Both the position numbers and the translations under genes were made by a program. The notes beneath the pieces are model-generated. The model made no database searches, was not told the origin of the DNA, and saw only the letters and a list, made by a program, of their open reading frames with translations. Of a stretch of DNA of 64,000 nt, positions 1 to 11,950 are shown one piece after another. Positions within the stretch are counted from its first letter, which is position 1. Every line of letters begins with the position of its first letter. The stretch is from Symsagittifera roscoffensis (taxonomy: Eukaryota; Xenacoelomorpha; Acoela; Convolutidae): contig NC_087071.1 of the NCBI RefSeq assembly GCF_963678635.1, positions 34,153,680 to 34,217,679 of the forward strand, in the 5' to 3' direction.

Positions 1-1324
1 ACTGTTGGGTATCGTTAACAAGTTTTGTATCCCTTTTGGTACAAAGAGTAGGATAGTAATCTGTGGGGGGCTCGACAGTGCTGCACTGTAGTGACCCTTC
101 ACCGAACTGCGAATATCCGAGTTAAGCACCTTAATTCGGAGATTAAACAAACCCGGAGGGGTATAGTATTCCTAGTATTATTACTTATATAGCCTATATT
201 AATAGTCTTATATCGATTTTCAGCCAAAAACAACGAAAACTGACCGGTTTTTAGGGTCAAAATTGCGATATTTTGATCCCCCCACAAGTCGCGATTTTTG
301 AGATATCGATATTTTTTGAAACGGAAAAAAGCGCTAAGTTAGTGTGTTACATCGTAACTGCACTACTATAATAAGCAGAACCGGTTAACTTTAGTTCGGA
401 AGTGGTTGGAACTAGTTTGGTACCAAAAACCAAATTTTTCCATTTTTGATAGTACAAAGCGCTAAAAAATCAGAAAATTTTTTGAAATTTTTGAGTTAGG
501 ACAGTAAAAATAGTTGTTTGGACAACGTCCACTAGTGAATCTACGAGTTTTAAAACCCGCTACCCGAAAGCCTTCCGGGTTGCAGAGAAATCGAACTTAA
601 CGTGTTTGATTTGGTAGATTCACCAATCCGGAGGGGTCCAGGTAGCATAGTTTTTCGCAATTTTTTTCTACAAAAACGTTTTAGATCGGGTCTTTTGCAT
701 TGAACTAGAAGAGTATAGGCCTCCTGAGCTCGGTCAATAATTTTTAGGTCGAAAGGACCAGATTTGAGGAAAAAGTTAGGCGGAACCTATAGGAGAGAAA
801 ATTTTTGAATTTGGAAAAAAGACGTTTTGGTTAATAATTTTGGAAATACTGGGCATATCGAGTTGATCTTGGTACCAATAGATCAGAAATTAGCTGAGCT
901 TACTGATAGGATCAGAAATTTTTCGGAAAAACGAGAGAAAAAAAATTTTTGAGATTGTTTTTAGCAAATCACACAAATCCGGAGGGGTACACCCTTCACG
1001 TTTTACAAATTTTTCTGAAAAACCCTTAGACCTCAACCAAAAGTTGATAGCGATTGAACTAAGTAACTTAGGACAGTTCTAGACGGAAAAGGTGAGCTGA
1101 AGGCACAAGACAACCATAATAGAGTCGAAATTAGGTAAGCGATAAGACCCTTCACCGTTAGTGTGAATTGTCAAATAAGTGCCTTAACTTCAATCCGGAG
1201 GGGTCTAGGAAAGGACCCTATACCCTTCCCAGTTAATTCAAACAGCATAATAGTAACACAGAACGTATTAGGAGGGATATAGGTTGAAAAAGGGAAATCT
1301 CCTAAAAACTACTTTTACAAAATC

Positions 1325-1571
1325 GGAGGGCTCCCAATCCGGAGGGGTCAAAGTTTTTACAAGAGGGGTCCCAATCCGGAGGGGTCTTATAGTAGCTAAT
1401 TCGGAGGGGTCCAAATCCGGAGGGGTCTCATATTAACTAACTCGGAGGGGTCTCAATCCGGAGGGGTCTAGATTCTGACAAATCCGGAAGGGTCCTATTT
1501 GTGCCAATCCGGAGGGGTCTAGATTCTGACAAATCCGGAAGGGTCCTATTTGTGCCAATCCCGAGGGGTAT
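1325..1571 (+). repeat. Clustered G-rich leader repeats in element A
   Basis: About ten imperfect copies of AATCCGGAGGGGTC lie here, including two exact tandem units of roughly 55 bp that alternate a GGAGGGG and a GGAAGGG form. The same core appears singly elsewhere in the leader and as a much larger array in element C (62430-63060). No coding meaning is seen. Confidence 0.85.
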
Positions 1572-1798
1572 TATTTTATTAAGGACTTAGGTGAACGAAA
1601 GAAAGACTAAAAAGTGAGAAGTATTAAGTTATTAATACACAGGCTAGCTATCAGTGACTGCACTGGTAACTTGCCTTTAGATAAAAACCAGACTAATACA
1701 ATACAAGTCCAAACTCGGATATTCGCGACACTAAGTCTAAATTAAAAAGAGCGTGGTTCATTGGTGTGGATTGGACATAATACATTTTTGGGAAAAGT

Positions 1799-1887
1799 GA
1801 CTGCCCTGAGGAATTTAGTAGGTCTAGCTCGGGCAGTCCGAAGGCAGATAGGTAACACAGTACTCGGTGGGTGCAATAGACGCCCAC
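1799..1887 (+). ncRNA. Structured leader RNA element (two stem-loops), element A
   Basis: Stem 1 pairs 1799-1810 with 1828-1838 (11 bp with one bulged T); stem 2 pairs 1867-1873 with 1881-1887 (7 bp). Element B carries the same two stems twice (36959-37237, minus strand), with a compensatory C-G to T-A change and several G-T wobbles in stem 1. It lies about 470-550 nt upstream of the gag start. Function unknown; packaging, dimerisation or translation control are possibilities. It is probably an RNA element of the genomic transcript, not a separate gene. Confidence 0.6.
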
Positions 1888-2355
1888 TTGAGAAAATTAC
1901 TGCCTTCAAAGTTTTGTCTGTTTGGTGCAGCACCGAGCAGGGAAAGCTTTTTCTTTAAAAGACAGGTTCGACTATTGTACTGCGACCCACTAAGAGTACA
2001 AAACACATACGTTTTTTTTTGTTTTTATCATATATACATTCATATTGTGTCAATATATATTTTTGGTTTTTGATTTTAAATCAACTTAAATTGTGCTTGA
2101 TTGGGTAGTGAATACACTATCTTTTAAATTGATTGATAACATCATATTGTGCTAGTTTCCAAATCTTTGGAACGATAATCGATTAGTGTGAATAAATTTT
2201 ATACAAACTGTACTCTAATAACATACAGAGATTCGTGGTCACTATTTAATAGAATCTGGTGAAATTGATTGTGTTGTGTCATTTTATTGTTAATAAAACT
2301 ATAAGGTCTCTAGCAATCTAGTTAAGAGTAGGCATTGGAAAGTGACAAATAGAGA

Positions 2356-3828
2356 ATGAGTCTAGACAAGTCAAGGATACCAAAGCGAGGTAATAGCTCT
2401 AGGAAATTCATACCTGAAAAGCAAAGAAAAACGATGACCGATCCTTTTGTGGATTGGATCAAGCGATCCCGGTCTAACAAAAGGGGAACGGTTTCAGGCA
2501 GAATGGTTGAAACGAGAAGTCAAAAGACCTCAGAAGAGCGAAGAGAACCATTAGAAGTGGAGGTCAATACGGACCATACCATGAATGACAACCAGGAAGT
2601 AAATGAACTGGAAGGGAGAGGCAGAAGGCTGGCGAGTGAATCTACCCCGGTAGAACAAGGCCATGATCTTGCCACTTCCACCGGGACATTGGATCGAGAA
2701 GAGATGTCGGAACTGTCCGACATCTCAACTGAGGTAGCGACAACGAGAAGATCTCCGACAGACAACACTATGATGGCAGGTGGAACTGGGAAACAAACAA
2801 CGTCATCATCATTTTCAGAAAGAATGAAGAACACCTTCGGGAACATCTTTCCATTCAGCATGGGAGGAGGAGCAGGCAACGATGGTGAGTCCCAGGAGGA
2901 AGAAGATGAAGAGGAGCAAGGGGACTATGGATCTCAAGTCAGCCTCAATAGTTCAGTCCAAGAGAGTGAGGCACACGTCGGAAGAGAGACTGGAACCACG
3001 GACAAATTTGGTGTGGTGACAACAATAAGCAAAGAAGCAAACACACCAGGCCAGTCAAAAGACTTCACGATGAGGGCAAGTTCGGAGCCAGAACCTGGTG
3101 AGAATAGAACCAGAGGGCTCTGCAACGCGTCAAATGATCTTGAAACAAACAATGAAAAGACGTCGAGGCAGAGAGTCAAGGCCCGGATCTCGACAAGCAC
3201 GAAGTTACCTGGGACCGACAGGGTTACACCACCACTAGTAACGCCACTGGTGGATAACGGGGCAGCACTAGAGGAAGCCTTAAACAACATAGTTGACAGT
3301 TTAGGAGAACAAAACGAGCAAATGTCAATAAGGATGAGTGAACTAGAAAGAGCAGTTCACATTGAGAGAGAAAGGCTGCGGGAAGAAATAAACCGCAACA
3401 GACAAGAAGTTGACAGGAGCGAAAAACGCTTGAAAGAGAGAACGGACGAACACATGACGAGGAACTTGTCGCGAATGACAAGAGAGGCGGAACAGAGGGA
3501 GTTACGCTTAAGAGCCGACATGGAGAAGTTGAGAATTCAGCAAGAGCAGTCTCTTGGGACTCTTGACACAAAGATAGATGCGATGATGGAGAGGCGAACT
3601 CAGGCTATCATGGATAGGTTGGACGGGCTACTAAGCAGCAAAAGTGGACCAAAAGAAGGAGAACCGAATTCGGCAGGCCCCAGCAGGGAACCGAAGGTGA
3701 ACTTCAATGAACATCAAAAGAGGAAGACGTATGGATCCACTAGAGGCAGGGGCAGTTCATCAGGCTATGCCACAAGGGATAATGGAGTATGGGGCCCGAA
3801 CAATAGAGCAAGTTCAACGAACCTCTAA
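2356..3828 (+). pseudogene. Element A gag N-terminal part (coiled-coil region)
   Basis: 490-residue frame starting at ATG 2356. The first residues match the start of B's Gag-Pol (shared pattern S-L...IP..G.S.RKF), which supports this start. The protein is hydrophilic and low in complexity up to about residue 300, with an acidic run near 180-190, followed by a heptad-rich coiled coil from about 310 to 430. This resembles the N-terminal assembly region of Gag. In B the sequence runs without interruption into the Gag core; in A the frame shifts near 3820 and this reading stops at 3828. No membrane segment or signal peptide is visible. I read it as a frameshift-broken part of one Gag-Pol polyprotein and not an independent protein. 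Confidence 0.8.
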
Positions 3829-5320
3829 CGAACGACCAACGCAAGGCGCACAGGCGACTGGGAGAAGTGATTCCGGCAATAAGGGGCATACAAGCCCGAG
3901 GAGGGGTCACGTGGGCCAAGCGGGAAGTGCTCACGATGATTCGGATTGCAGGGATGCACCGCAGACAGAGCCTTCGACGAGGTATGGGGACACTCAAGCG
4001 GGACACTCAAGGGATGCTACGGCAATGGCCACAGCATTTGAACCCCTGAACAGGTCTCTGGAGACATTCCTGACGAGGTTATCTAAAACCAATGAACGCA
4101 GTGAAAAGTCCAGGAGAGTCTTTAAGAAGCCAAGATGCTACAAAGACGAATCTGACGGCTGTATTGATACCTGGATAGAGGTAATGAAGCTGCATTTCGA
4201 GGAAGAGGACTTGTCTGAGAGACAGGAATGCAGCGCCCTCACCAGCAACTTAGAAGGGACGGCCCTGAACTGTGTCATGGCCAAGAAACAGTATCAACGT
4301 GACACTGCAGAGAAAATCTTCGAAATCTTGTTAAACCGTTTCGGATCAGGGGTGCAGGGGCACCAGGCGATGATGCGCTTCGAGAAACGAAGGCAGCGGG
4401 AAGATGAAACTATAGACAAGTTTCTCGATGATTTGGAAATGCTGAGAAGACGCAGCCAACCGGATGAGTCAAACCGAAGGATGAACCTGGCCCTAGCCTC
4501 AAAATTCATCGATGGTGTGAAAAACGATGAACTTCGTACGATGCTAGCAACGCATTACACACCACTATCAACTAATGCGCCAACACCGGAGGAGTTGAGG
4601 CTCAAATCAAAAGAGTATCTATTGTTGAAACCTCCTTCGAGATCTGGATATTACAAGAACAATTATGGCAATTTTAACAACGGACCAGCGAACCAAGGAA
4701 ACAATTGGTACAAACCGAGGGACGATATGGACAAGAGACGCTCTTGTGCTAATTGTAGTTCAACAGACCATCATGTGTCAGTATGCCCAGCTTATAAACA
4801 AGGCATGAAAGCAATAGGCTTTAGCCTCGAGGACGAAGATGCGTCAGAATTGGAACATGAGGATTTCATGAGAGGAGTAATTGCGAAGTTCGGCCCGAGG
4901 TGTTTCTTTTGCAACTTGGAAGGTCATTTTAAATCAGATTGTCCACAATTCTGGGATGCAGTGGCAGACATCAAGCATCCAAGGCATGAAGAAGCTTTGT
5001 CAGGAGTGAAAGCAAGCAAGGCTCGACTTTTGAACGAAGCAGAGGCACGCAGGAAGGACAAACCTCAAGAGCTGGCGGCAAAGAAAATGCAAGCGGTAAC
5101 AGAAGAAGCACGTGACCCGGAACCAGTAACTGCGGCCGATGACTTCAAGATCGATTATAAGGCAGCCGCAAAGGATGCTCTAAATAGAGTACAGCAGGAA
5201 TTGGTGACGAAAGAGATCGAACAAAAAGTGAAACTTGAACTGGAAAATGAAAAGCTTCAGGAGCAACTGAATACCTTCGAAGCAACGGAGTTCGAGGAGA
5301 CGAAAACACCCAGCAGTTAA
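3829..5320 (+). pseudogene. Element A gag core with two CCHC zinc knuckles
   Basis: The frame is open from 3707, but homology to B's Gag begins only after the shift near 3820. It holds the capsid-like Gag core (from the FEPLNRSLETF motif near 4035 to about 4620). Two zinc knuckles follow: C-ANC-SSTD-H-HVSV-C near 4745 and C-FC-NLEG-H-FKSD-C near 4905, both CX2CX4HX4C, expected to bind the genomic RNA. A basic/acidic linker runs to a TAA at 5318-5320, exactly at the Gag-protease boundary. Frame 2 continues after that stop, so either a nonsense mutation or readthrough separates Gag from Pol here; B has no stop at the same place, which favours mutation. Confidence 0.85.
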
Positions 5321-5323
5321 GAT

Positions 5324-6991
5324 ATGAAACTTAAAGTGATCTCCGGTAAGAGGTTCGGCATGGCGCCGCAAGGAAAGAAGATACAGTCGATAATCTCAGT
5401 GGCTGGACACCAGGTAATAAGAAATCTGAGTGAACCATCAGAATTCACTTTAATGCATTTGGACACATGTGCAGATTATCTGAGGCAGGTGGAGCCACGC
5501 ACTGAATCGAGAGCTGTGCGAGCACTACTAACGACGGGTGGCCCTCGCATGAAGAAACTTCATGGACGCTACTTGGAGGTCTATGGGCCGTATCAAATAA
5601 TGCTGAACGTGGATGGAATCAGCATTTACACCAGGACTTACATAACAACAGATGATGACCAAATGGGGCAGATCTATTTGGGTGAAGAGGAACTCAAAGT
5701 CCGCAGGATAGGCCATGACGCCATGATGGAACAAGACGCGGTACATATTGGATATGAAGCAGATGTGACAGCACACCTGCTCGACACCAACGGAACAAAA
5801 ATCGGAGTCACAGGGCTTCTGGACACAGGCGCGGTGGTGAGTGTGATGCCGATAAAGACCTGGGAAAGAATGGGCTTCACGCGGGAAGATCTGATTCCTA
5901 CGAATCTCCGACTAGCCGCTGCAAATCGAGGAGCTATCTACGTAGCCGGAAGAACACCGGTGACGGTCTTTCACATGGGAGGACGGAACCTTTGGATGAG
6001 CTTCCTGGTGGTAGAGAATCTGGACGACGCCGACCAATTCATCTTGGGCAGAGATTTTGTCAGGAACTTTGACGTGATGATTGACTTGAACAACGGTCTA
6101 ATACGGATTAGAAACCCGGACCGAAAGTATGTGAAGAGACCAATTAATAGGATAATAACAGACGAGAATAAAGTACCAGTTTTTTTGGATAGAAAAGTAA
6201 AATTACAACCAGGACAAGCTGTGGTAGCGATTTTTAGAATGAGAAATTTAAATTCGTTAAGTGATAGTAAACAGGTTTGCTTAGTACCGAATCCAAATAG
6301 TCAGAGTTCGGTGATTTTAGGCCGGAGCTTCTCGGTAACGCGAAACGGACTGTGTGTCAGTGTGTTGTTGAACACACTGGACACCACGGTTTCAATCCAG
6401 CGTGGAAAGAAGCTTGGTTACGCATTGCCGATGAGGACCGATTATGAAGAGACACAAAACTTGAAGAAATATAGTGTCAAAAACTGTCCTTATCATGCCA
6501 ATAAAGATAAAATTTTAAAGAGGATTGATGAATTAGAATCTATTCATAAATTTTTTTCAATGAAATCCGAAACGGACGACGGCTTATCAAGCTGCTCGAA
6601 TTTTCCGGAACGCCCCTCGTCATACGAACTAGAATCTGACAAACCGGTTTTGCCAGAGATAGAACATTTAAAAGGGAAAATAGGTGAGGGGGATTTCGAA
6701 AAATTGCGGGACCTCCTAAATCGGAACGCTGATGTATTTTCAAAGCATAAGGCGGATATCGGTTGTTGTAATTTCGTCGAACACGAAATCGAACTAGAAG
6801 AAGGCGCCGTACCCCATAGGGAAGGCGCAAGGCGAATGACACCGCAGAAATCGGAAGCGTGCCGAGCAGAAATAGAAATGTTGCTTGAATACGACATGAT
6901 AGAACCCTCGAAATCGCCGTGGGCTTGCGGAGTAGTAATGGCGAAAAAGAAGGGGGGCAGCTTAGATTCTGTTGCGACTTTCGCTACTTGA
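5324..6991 (+). pseudogene. Element A protease and start of reverse transcriptase
   Basis: Same frame as the Gag core, directly after the TAA; the ATG at 5324 is probably not a real start. The aspartic protease has the catalytic motif LLDTGA with Asp at residue 167 (codon 5822-5824) and a later ILGRDF motif near 6045. The fingers of the reverse transcriptase begin near 6780 and run into the KKKGG segment at about 6945-6957. A run of six G at 6952-6957 is one base short for the frame used by B, so the reading shifts and ends at 6991. A single-base loss in a homopolymer could be a real mutation or a sequencing error. Confidence 0.87.
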
Positions 6992-9900
6992 ACGCGGTAA
7001 CGATTAAAGATGCGTACCCGATACCGCGAATAGACGAGAGCCTATCTAAACTTGGTGATGCCAAGTTCTTCACCACACTGGACTTAGGTTCTGCCTTCTG
7101 GCAGGTCCCTCTACGAAAGAAGGACAGAGAGAAAACCGGATTCGCGTGCGAATTGGGGTTCTACCAGTGGAAGAGGATGCCCTTCGGCTTGTGCAAGGCA
7201 ACAGCAACTTTTCAAAGGCTGATGGCTCAGGCTTTGACAGGAGTGACCAAAAAGTACGGGAATCTCTTGATGTGCTACGTGGATGACGTAGTCATAGCGA
7301 CACCGAGCCTAGAGGATCACATTGATCGGCTCGATGAGGTCTTCGGATGTATGAAAAGAGCAGGCTTGAAATGCAAACCATCGAAATGTGAAATCCTTAG
7401 GGATTCGATCAAGTACCTGGGAAGAATGGTGGACAGGCATGGTGTGAGGCCAGATCCGGACGCAGTAGAAGCTGTGCTGACATGGAAAGCTCCTAGAACG
7501 GACACACAGCTCATGAGCTTCCTAGGGTTTGCCAATTACTACCGAGAATTCACAAAAGGATACGCGGACAAGGTGTACCCGATGCAGAAGCTGATGCGCA
7601 ACAAAGGGAAAAAGTTCGAATGGAACGATGAGGCACAAGTTGCTTTCGAGAACATAAAGCGGGAACTGTGCGAAGCGCCAGTGCTGGGCATGCCTACAGA
7701 AAAGGGCATGTATGTTCTTGACACAGACGCATCGGTGGTGGCCATCTCAGGAATATTGCATCAAGAGCAAGAATGGAACGGAAGAACAGTCCTCCGTCCC
7801 ATTGCATACGGCAGCAAAGTCTTGAGTGACACAGAGATGAAATATGGCGCACCAAAAGCAGAAATGTTTGCAGTAGTTACCTTCGTGGAGAAGTACCGTG
7901 CATACTTGGGGAGCGCTCCTTTCAAGTTACGCGTGGACAACAGAGCGTTATCCTGGTTGAAGACCTACTCGATGGATCAGAGTTATATTGGTAGATGGAT
8001 AGTAAGACTGGATGGCTACCATATGATAATCGAACACAGGATGCGTGATAAACATCAGAATGCTGACAGTCTCAGCAAGAAAACTGAATTCTATGAAAGA
8101 TTGGAGCAGAAGCAGGCCAATCAGGCGGAAGTAAAGGAGGGATTCTCGTTTCTGGACAAAGAAACTTATGAAGCGCTTCCCTTAACGAGATGGTTGGATA
8201 AGTCTGGACATCCAATTCCAGGGCATCCTGAGTTACCTGTAGAGAAAGCAGCTGAGATAAAGATCCTGTCCAAGGAGGATCCACTCCCATTAGATTTGTT
8301 GCTGCGCTCGAACCTGGTCCAGCAAGAACTCTCTCGCATGAATATAAACAGCCTCTCATTACTGGATAAAACGGTGCAAGTCACACCACAAGTAATGCGG
8401 ATGCTGGGTGGATTTTTAGAAAGAGAAGTGACCAGAGATGACCCCGAGTGGACAGCAGCAGGGGCATCGCTAACAGTCAGGGAGAAAGTAAAGATCATGC
8501 CGTCCAGACGACAACACGAAGAGAACGAGAGGGATTGTAGGACAATAGTTCAGCAACTAGTATCCTCAATACCCCAAGAGATTTTAACCAGTACTTCTTA
8601 CGGACAGAAAGAACAGGAGAGCGGCAACCAAAAGAAAACTGTCACCTTTGTGGACCGAGAGGAAGAGGGTGAACTTGTAGAACAAAATCTGCTGCAAGAC
8701 TATTTGTCCGGGGAGAAGGATAAAGAGAAAGATCAAAGATCACAGGTTCAACACCCGGCACAAGAAAATTTGTCCGGGGAGTCCGAGATAGACGAGAAAA
8801 TTCCTGAAGAGAAACAGGACCTAGAGAACAAGGTTTTGTCCGGGGAGTTCAGATGGATGCGAAGGAGGTACAGACATGATCTGGAAGAGCGTGCAGTCTC
8901 CAGCACAACACCTTCGACGGATGATGAATCCCAAAACTCAGGAATGGACACCTATTCCGACAGGAATTCGACTTCGGGATCCGAACTGTCAGAACTGGCA
9001 ATACTCACGCTACTAGTGGAAACTCGGGCGAGAGACCTGGACAGAGAGGTGTACCAGGATCCTGACAGTGATCGCTACCTAATACCAAGCGAAAGAGTCT
9101 TTGACAACGCAGCGGATGACTTAGAAACGATAGCGGTATCGAAACGTTCGATAAGCCTGTTGCCACAGAAAGAGGTAGTCAGGACTGATCTTCAGCCGTT
9201 TCAGCAAGAAACACAACCGTTGGCGAAGATTTGGTGCGTTAAGATGGAAGAAGACACACATCAGCCCAACGAGCTGAACAGTCAGATGAGAGTCATGAAG
9301 ACGTACTTGAAGGCGAGATACAGACTCTCGGACCTTCTAAGGGCGCAGAGAAATGATCGCATGACAAGCAACCTAAAAAGGTGGATAGAAAACGGTGCAC
9401 CTGACAAAGGTGACCTGGAAGAAGACAGCTATAGGATCCTGAGAAAATACTTCATGCAGAAGGAGGGGAGGTTATATCTGAACAAGGACGGGATCGTGGC
9501 TTGCAGGAGAAGAGAAGAAGACAAGGTCTTATACAAATATAACGCGATAGTGTTGCCGCAACTCTATCAGACAGAACTATTATTCAGGTCGCATGATCAG
9601 ATGGGCCATCAAGGGATCGACAAAGTGTATCAGAGGATTCTGAAGCGATTTGAGTGGCCTGGGATGAAAAAGGCATGCGAGAAATGGGTGACAGCATGTC
9701 TGTCATGCCAACAGGTCAAGGATCCTAGGAAGTTGCGATTTCCTTTACAATCAATTGAGTCGTCTGAATTCAACGAGGTGGTGCAGATAGATCACCAGAA
9801 GATATGCATGACAGACAGACAGCGGTTACAACCAAGTCTTGGTCATGATAGATCACTTCACGAAGTATGCAGAGGCCGTGCCCTGCATAACTGCCTCGGC

Positions 9901-10092
9901 GGAAGAGACATGCGACCACCTGATCAATACGTGGATAGCAAGACACGGATGTCCAATGACGTTTCAATCGGACAATGGAACGGCTTTCGTAGGCGAGCTT
10001 ACGAAAGAGCTTATGAGACGGTCACAAGTCGCTCAGGCTCACTCCACGACATACCACCCTCAGACGAATGGCTTAGTGGAAAGACAGAATAG
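6919..10092 (+). pseudogene. Element A RT, RNase H and integrase N-terminal half
   Basis: Frame 1 continuation after the G-run shift; true homology begins near 6957. RT palm motifs are present, including CYVDDV (residues about 119-124, metal-binding Asp codon 7282). RNase H follows with the LDTDAS motif near 7715 and DNRALSWL near 7935. A long linker of low complexity (8480-9200) contains three LSGE repeats encoded by copies of the element's PPT core. The integrase zinc domain (H-X3-H ... C-X2-C) lies at 9590-9715, and the first catalytic Asp (QIDH) at 9790-9792. A GACA-type slippage tract at 9808-9822 shifts the frame, so the remaining integrase is in the next frame. Confidence 0.9.
8703..8849 (+). 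repeat. Three PPT-core repeats inside Pol linker (LSGE peptide repeat), element A
   Basis: The 12-nt core TTGTCCGGGGAG occurs at about 8704-8715, 8770-8781 and 8836-8847, spaced 66 nt apart and in frame, each encoding Leu-Ser-Gly-Glu. The same core is the PPT at the 3' LTR. Element B has a comparable, longer set at 30055-30245. Confidence 0.85.
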
Positions 10093-11950
10093 GACGTTAG
10101 TGTCGATGCTGAGGGTATATTGTTCCAGGTACATGACCGATTGGGACAGATACCTTCCACAGGTGATGGGAGCTTATAATAGCACGCAACACTCCACCAC
10201 TGGGGTCAGTCCACACATGATGCTGACGGGACACGAGAAGTCTTTACCCTTGACATTCTTCTACCCAGAATATGAGGGGAAGAAAACATCTCCACAGGTT
10301 TACGTGAGGGATGTGATCAGACGTCAACAGGAGTTGAACGATCTGTGTAGACGAAATACTCAGCAAGCACAGGCAAGGCAGAGGAAAAGATTCGACAAGA
10401 AAGCAGCTGGTGCAAAGGCTTACTCGGTGGGAGACTACGTATGGGTATTTCAGAACGTTATACCACCGAAAGGAACAAAGAAGCTTCTAAAAAAGTGGAG
10501 GGGACCCTTCATGATTACAGAGGTGCACCAAGAGGGACGTTTTTATAGACTGAGTACTGGCCGAGCCGCCCACTACGAGAACATCAAGCCACACAATCCA
10601 TCGACAGAAGACTGGTGTATACCTGCAGACATGGAAGAAGGGGATTATCTAATGATGGATCCTGCTTGTGAGGTCAATGAAAAAGGCACCAGGGAGAAGA
10701 ACGATGGAAACGAAATCGTAGAGGAAGGTACGGATATACCGCTGGACCTGGATCCAAACGAAAAGATCGAGGCGGATGATGAAACCTTACCCTACGCAGA
10801 AGAGGATTGGCAAGATCCCGAACAAACAGAGGTTCCCAAGAACTTGGAAGCAGACCTTCCGTTCACGATGCAGACTCGACAAGGCGACGGGAAAAGACCT
10901 AGAAAGAAATACAACCGTTACGGTGACGACTATGTAGTAGACAAGATAGATCTGAAAAAGATAGTGGAAGAAGTGGTAGGTCTAGAGAGCATAACATTCT
11001 CACAAGACATTGACATAGTGGATGATCACGACCAGGAATGGATCGAGGACAGATCGAAACCCGAAGTAGATTTCGATGAGGAGCAATCGGAGTCCAACAG
11101 AGATGATCTCACAAATCTGCGAGTCTTGGAGTGGCTGAACGAAATGACATCAGATCCTAAAGAGACCAGCGTCACAATTCAAGATGTGGATCGTGAAAGA
11201 GCGAAATACATTAAGACGGAGCGAGATGATCCTTCTTGGGCTGCCCAGGAAGGACAACTCCTCATTCCAGCTTGTAACCTCGACTTAATATCCGGTATGC
11301 GATCGACGGGGACGCCGATGGATATTTTTGTCCGGGGAGTGGGGGTAGGACTTACCCACACTGAAAACTTGATAATAAAAAAATTGAGAATAGCAAGAGA
11401 GACAGGAGACTTAGAAGCAGAAACAGGCGAAGAACCTAAGAAACCTGACATAGGCAGGGTAGTTGAGTCATATTTTAACTTACCAAATGAATATTCAAGT
11501 AACATAGTACTAACAGATAGCGATTTCATACTCACAGACAGAACATGTGCGATAGCGATCACCGCAGACATGAGTTTTAGGACAGCGCTAGCGGCAGATT
11601 TTAAGAGAGAATACAAAAACGTGGAATTCCTTTGGAAGCAAAGACCAGGGATAGGGGGCGTAGCAGCCTTACCCCCGGCGGTGTCGCAGATACCGGGAAA
11701 GTACTTATGCTTCTTGGTAACGAGGGCGACAGAGAAGCAGCACGTGGACCCGGAAAATCTAGTCTTGTCTTTGACGAGGCTGAGGGACTTCCTTGTGGAA
11801 ATGGACGTGAAGGAACTTTCGCTTCCAGTGTACGATCCAAATAGAGGAAGACTGCATCCTCGGGAATTGTACGCGCTCGTACACGTGATATTCTCTGATA
11901 CAAACATACAAGTGTATCTACATAAGAAATATTACTTAAGTATAGGCTGA
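9839..11950 (+). pseudogene. Element A integrase core, GPY/F module and macro-like C-terminus
   Basis: Frame 2 continuation. The second integrase Asp (SDNG, 9971-9973) and the Glu (VERQN, codon 10079-10081) are spaced by 35 residues, the canonical DD35E arrangement. A GPY/F-type module follows (KWRGPF near 10495). After an acidic linker, the last 150 residues (about 11500-11945) resemble a macro domain of the ADP-ribose-glutamate hydrolase type: an AIAITAD strand, an AADFKREY helix, an IPGKYLCFLVT strand, a TRLRDFL helix, a strand ending in LPVYDPN, and a helix before the terminal strand. The same module ends Pol in B and survives in C. The start ATG is internal to the polyprotein. Confidence 0.85.
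11325..11350 (+). promoter_or_regulatory. Candidate internal (central) polypurine tract, element A
   Basis: A T-run followed by GTCCGGGGAGTGGGGGTAGGA inside the Pol frame. The core and about 30 nt of upstream flank (GATCGACGGGGAC... GATGGA) resemble the sequence immediately upstream of the 3' LTR. In other retroelements an internal PPT copy primes a second plus strand; that role here is inference. Confidence 0.45.

Larger units (their letters stand above)
1..2355 (+). other. 5' leader of element A (no gene)
   Basis: Long untranslated leader upstream of gag. Bases 1-300 align with the reverse complement of 38968-38680 in B, and about 326-450 with the reverse complement of the last bases of the window in C. 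It holds many copies of a short G-rich motif (core CCGGAGGGGTC) at about 158, 629, 978, 1194 and densely from 1325, plus a structured RNA at 1799-1887. Small open frames here are not conserved between copies, so I do not call them genes. Confidence 0.85.

Noticed and set aside
6919-6991. Programmed frameshift between the PR/RT frames of A
   Set aside because: B reads the same site in one frame, and the shift is a one-base loss within a G run in the middle of RT, not at a Gag-Pol boundary.
11179-11907. 242-residue antisense open frame
   Set aside because: Shadow of the conserved pol C-terminal region; codon pattern and homology favour the plus strand.
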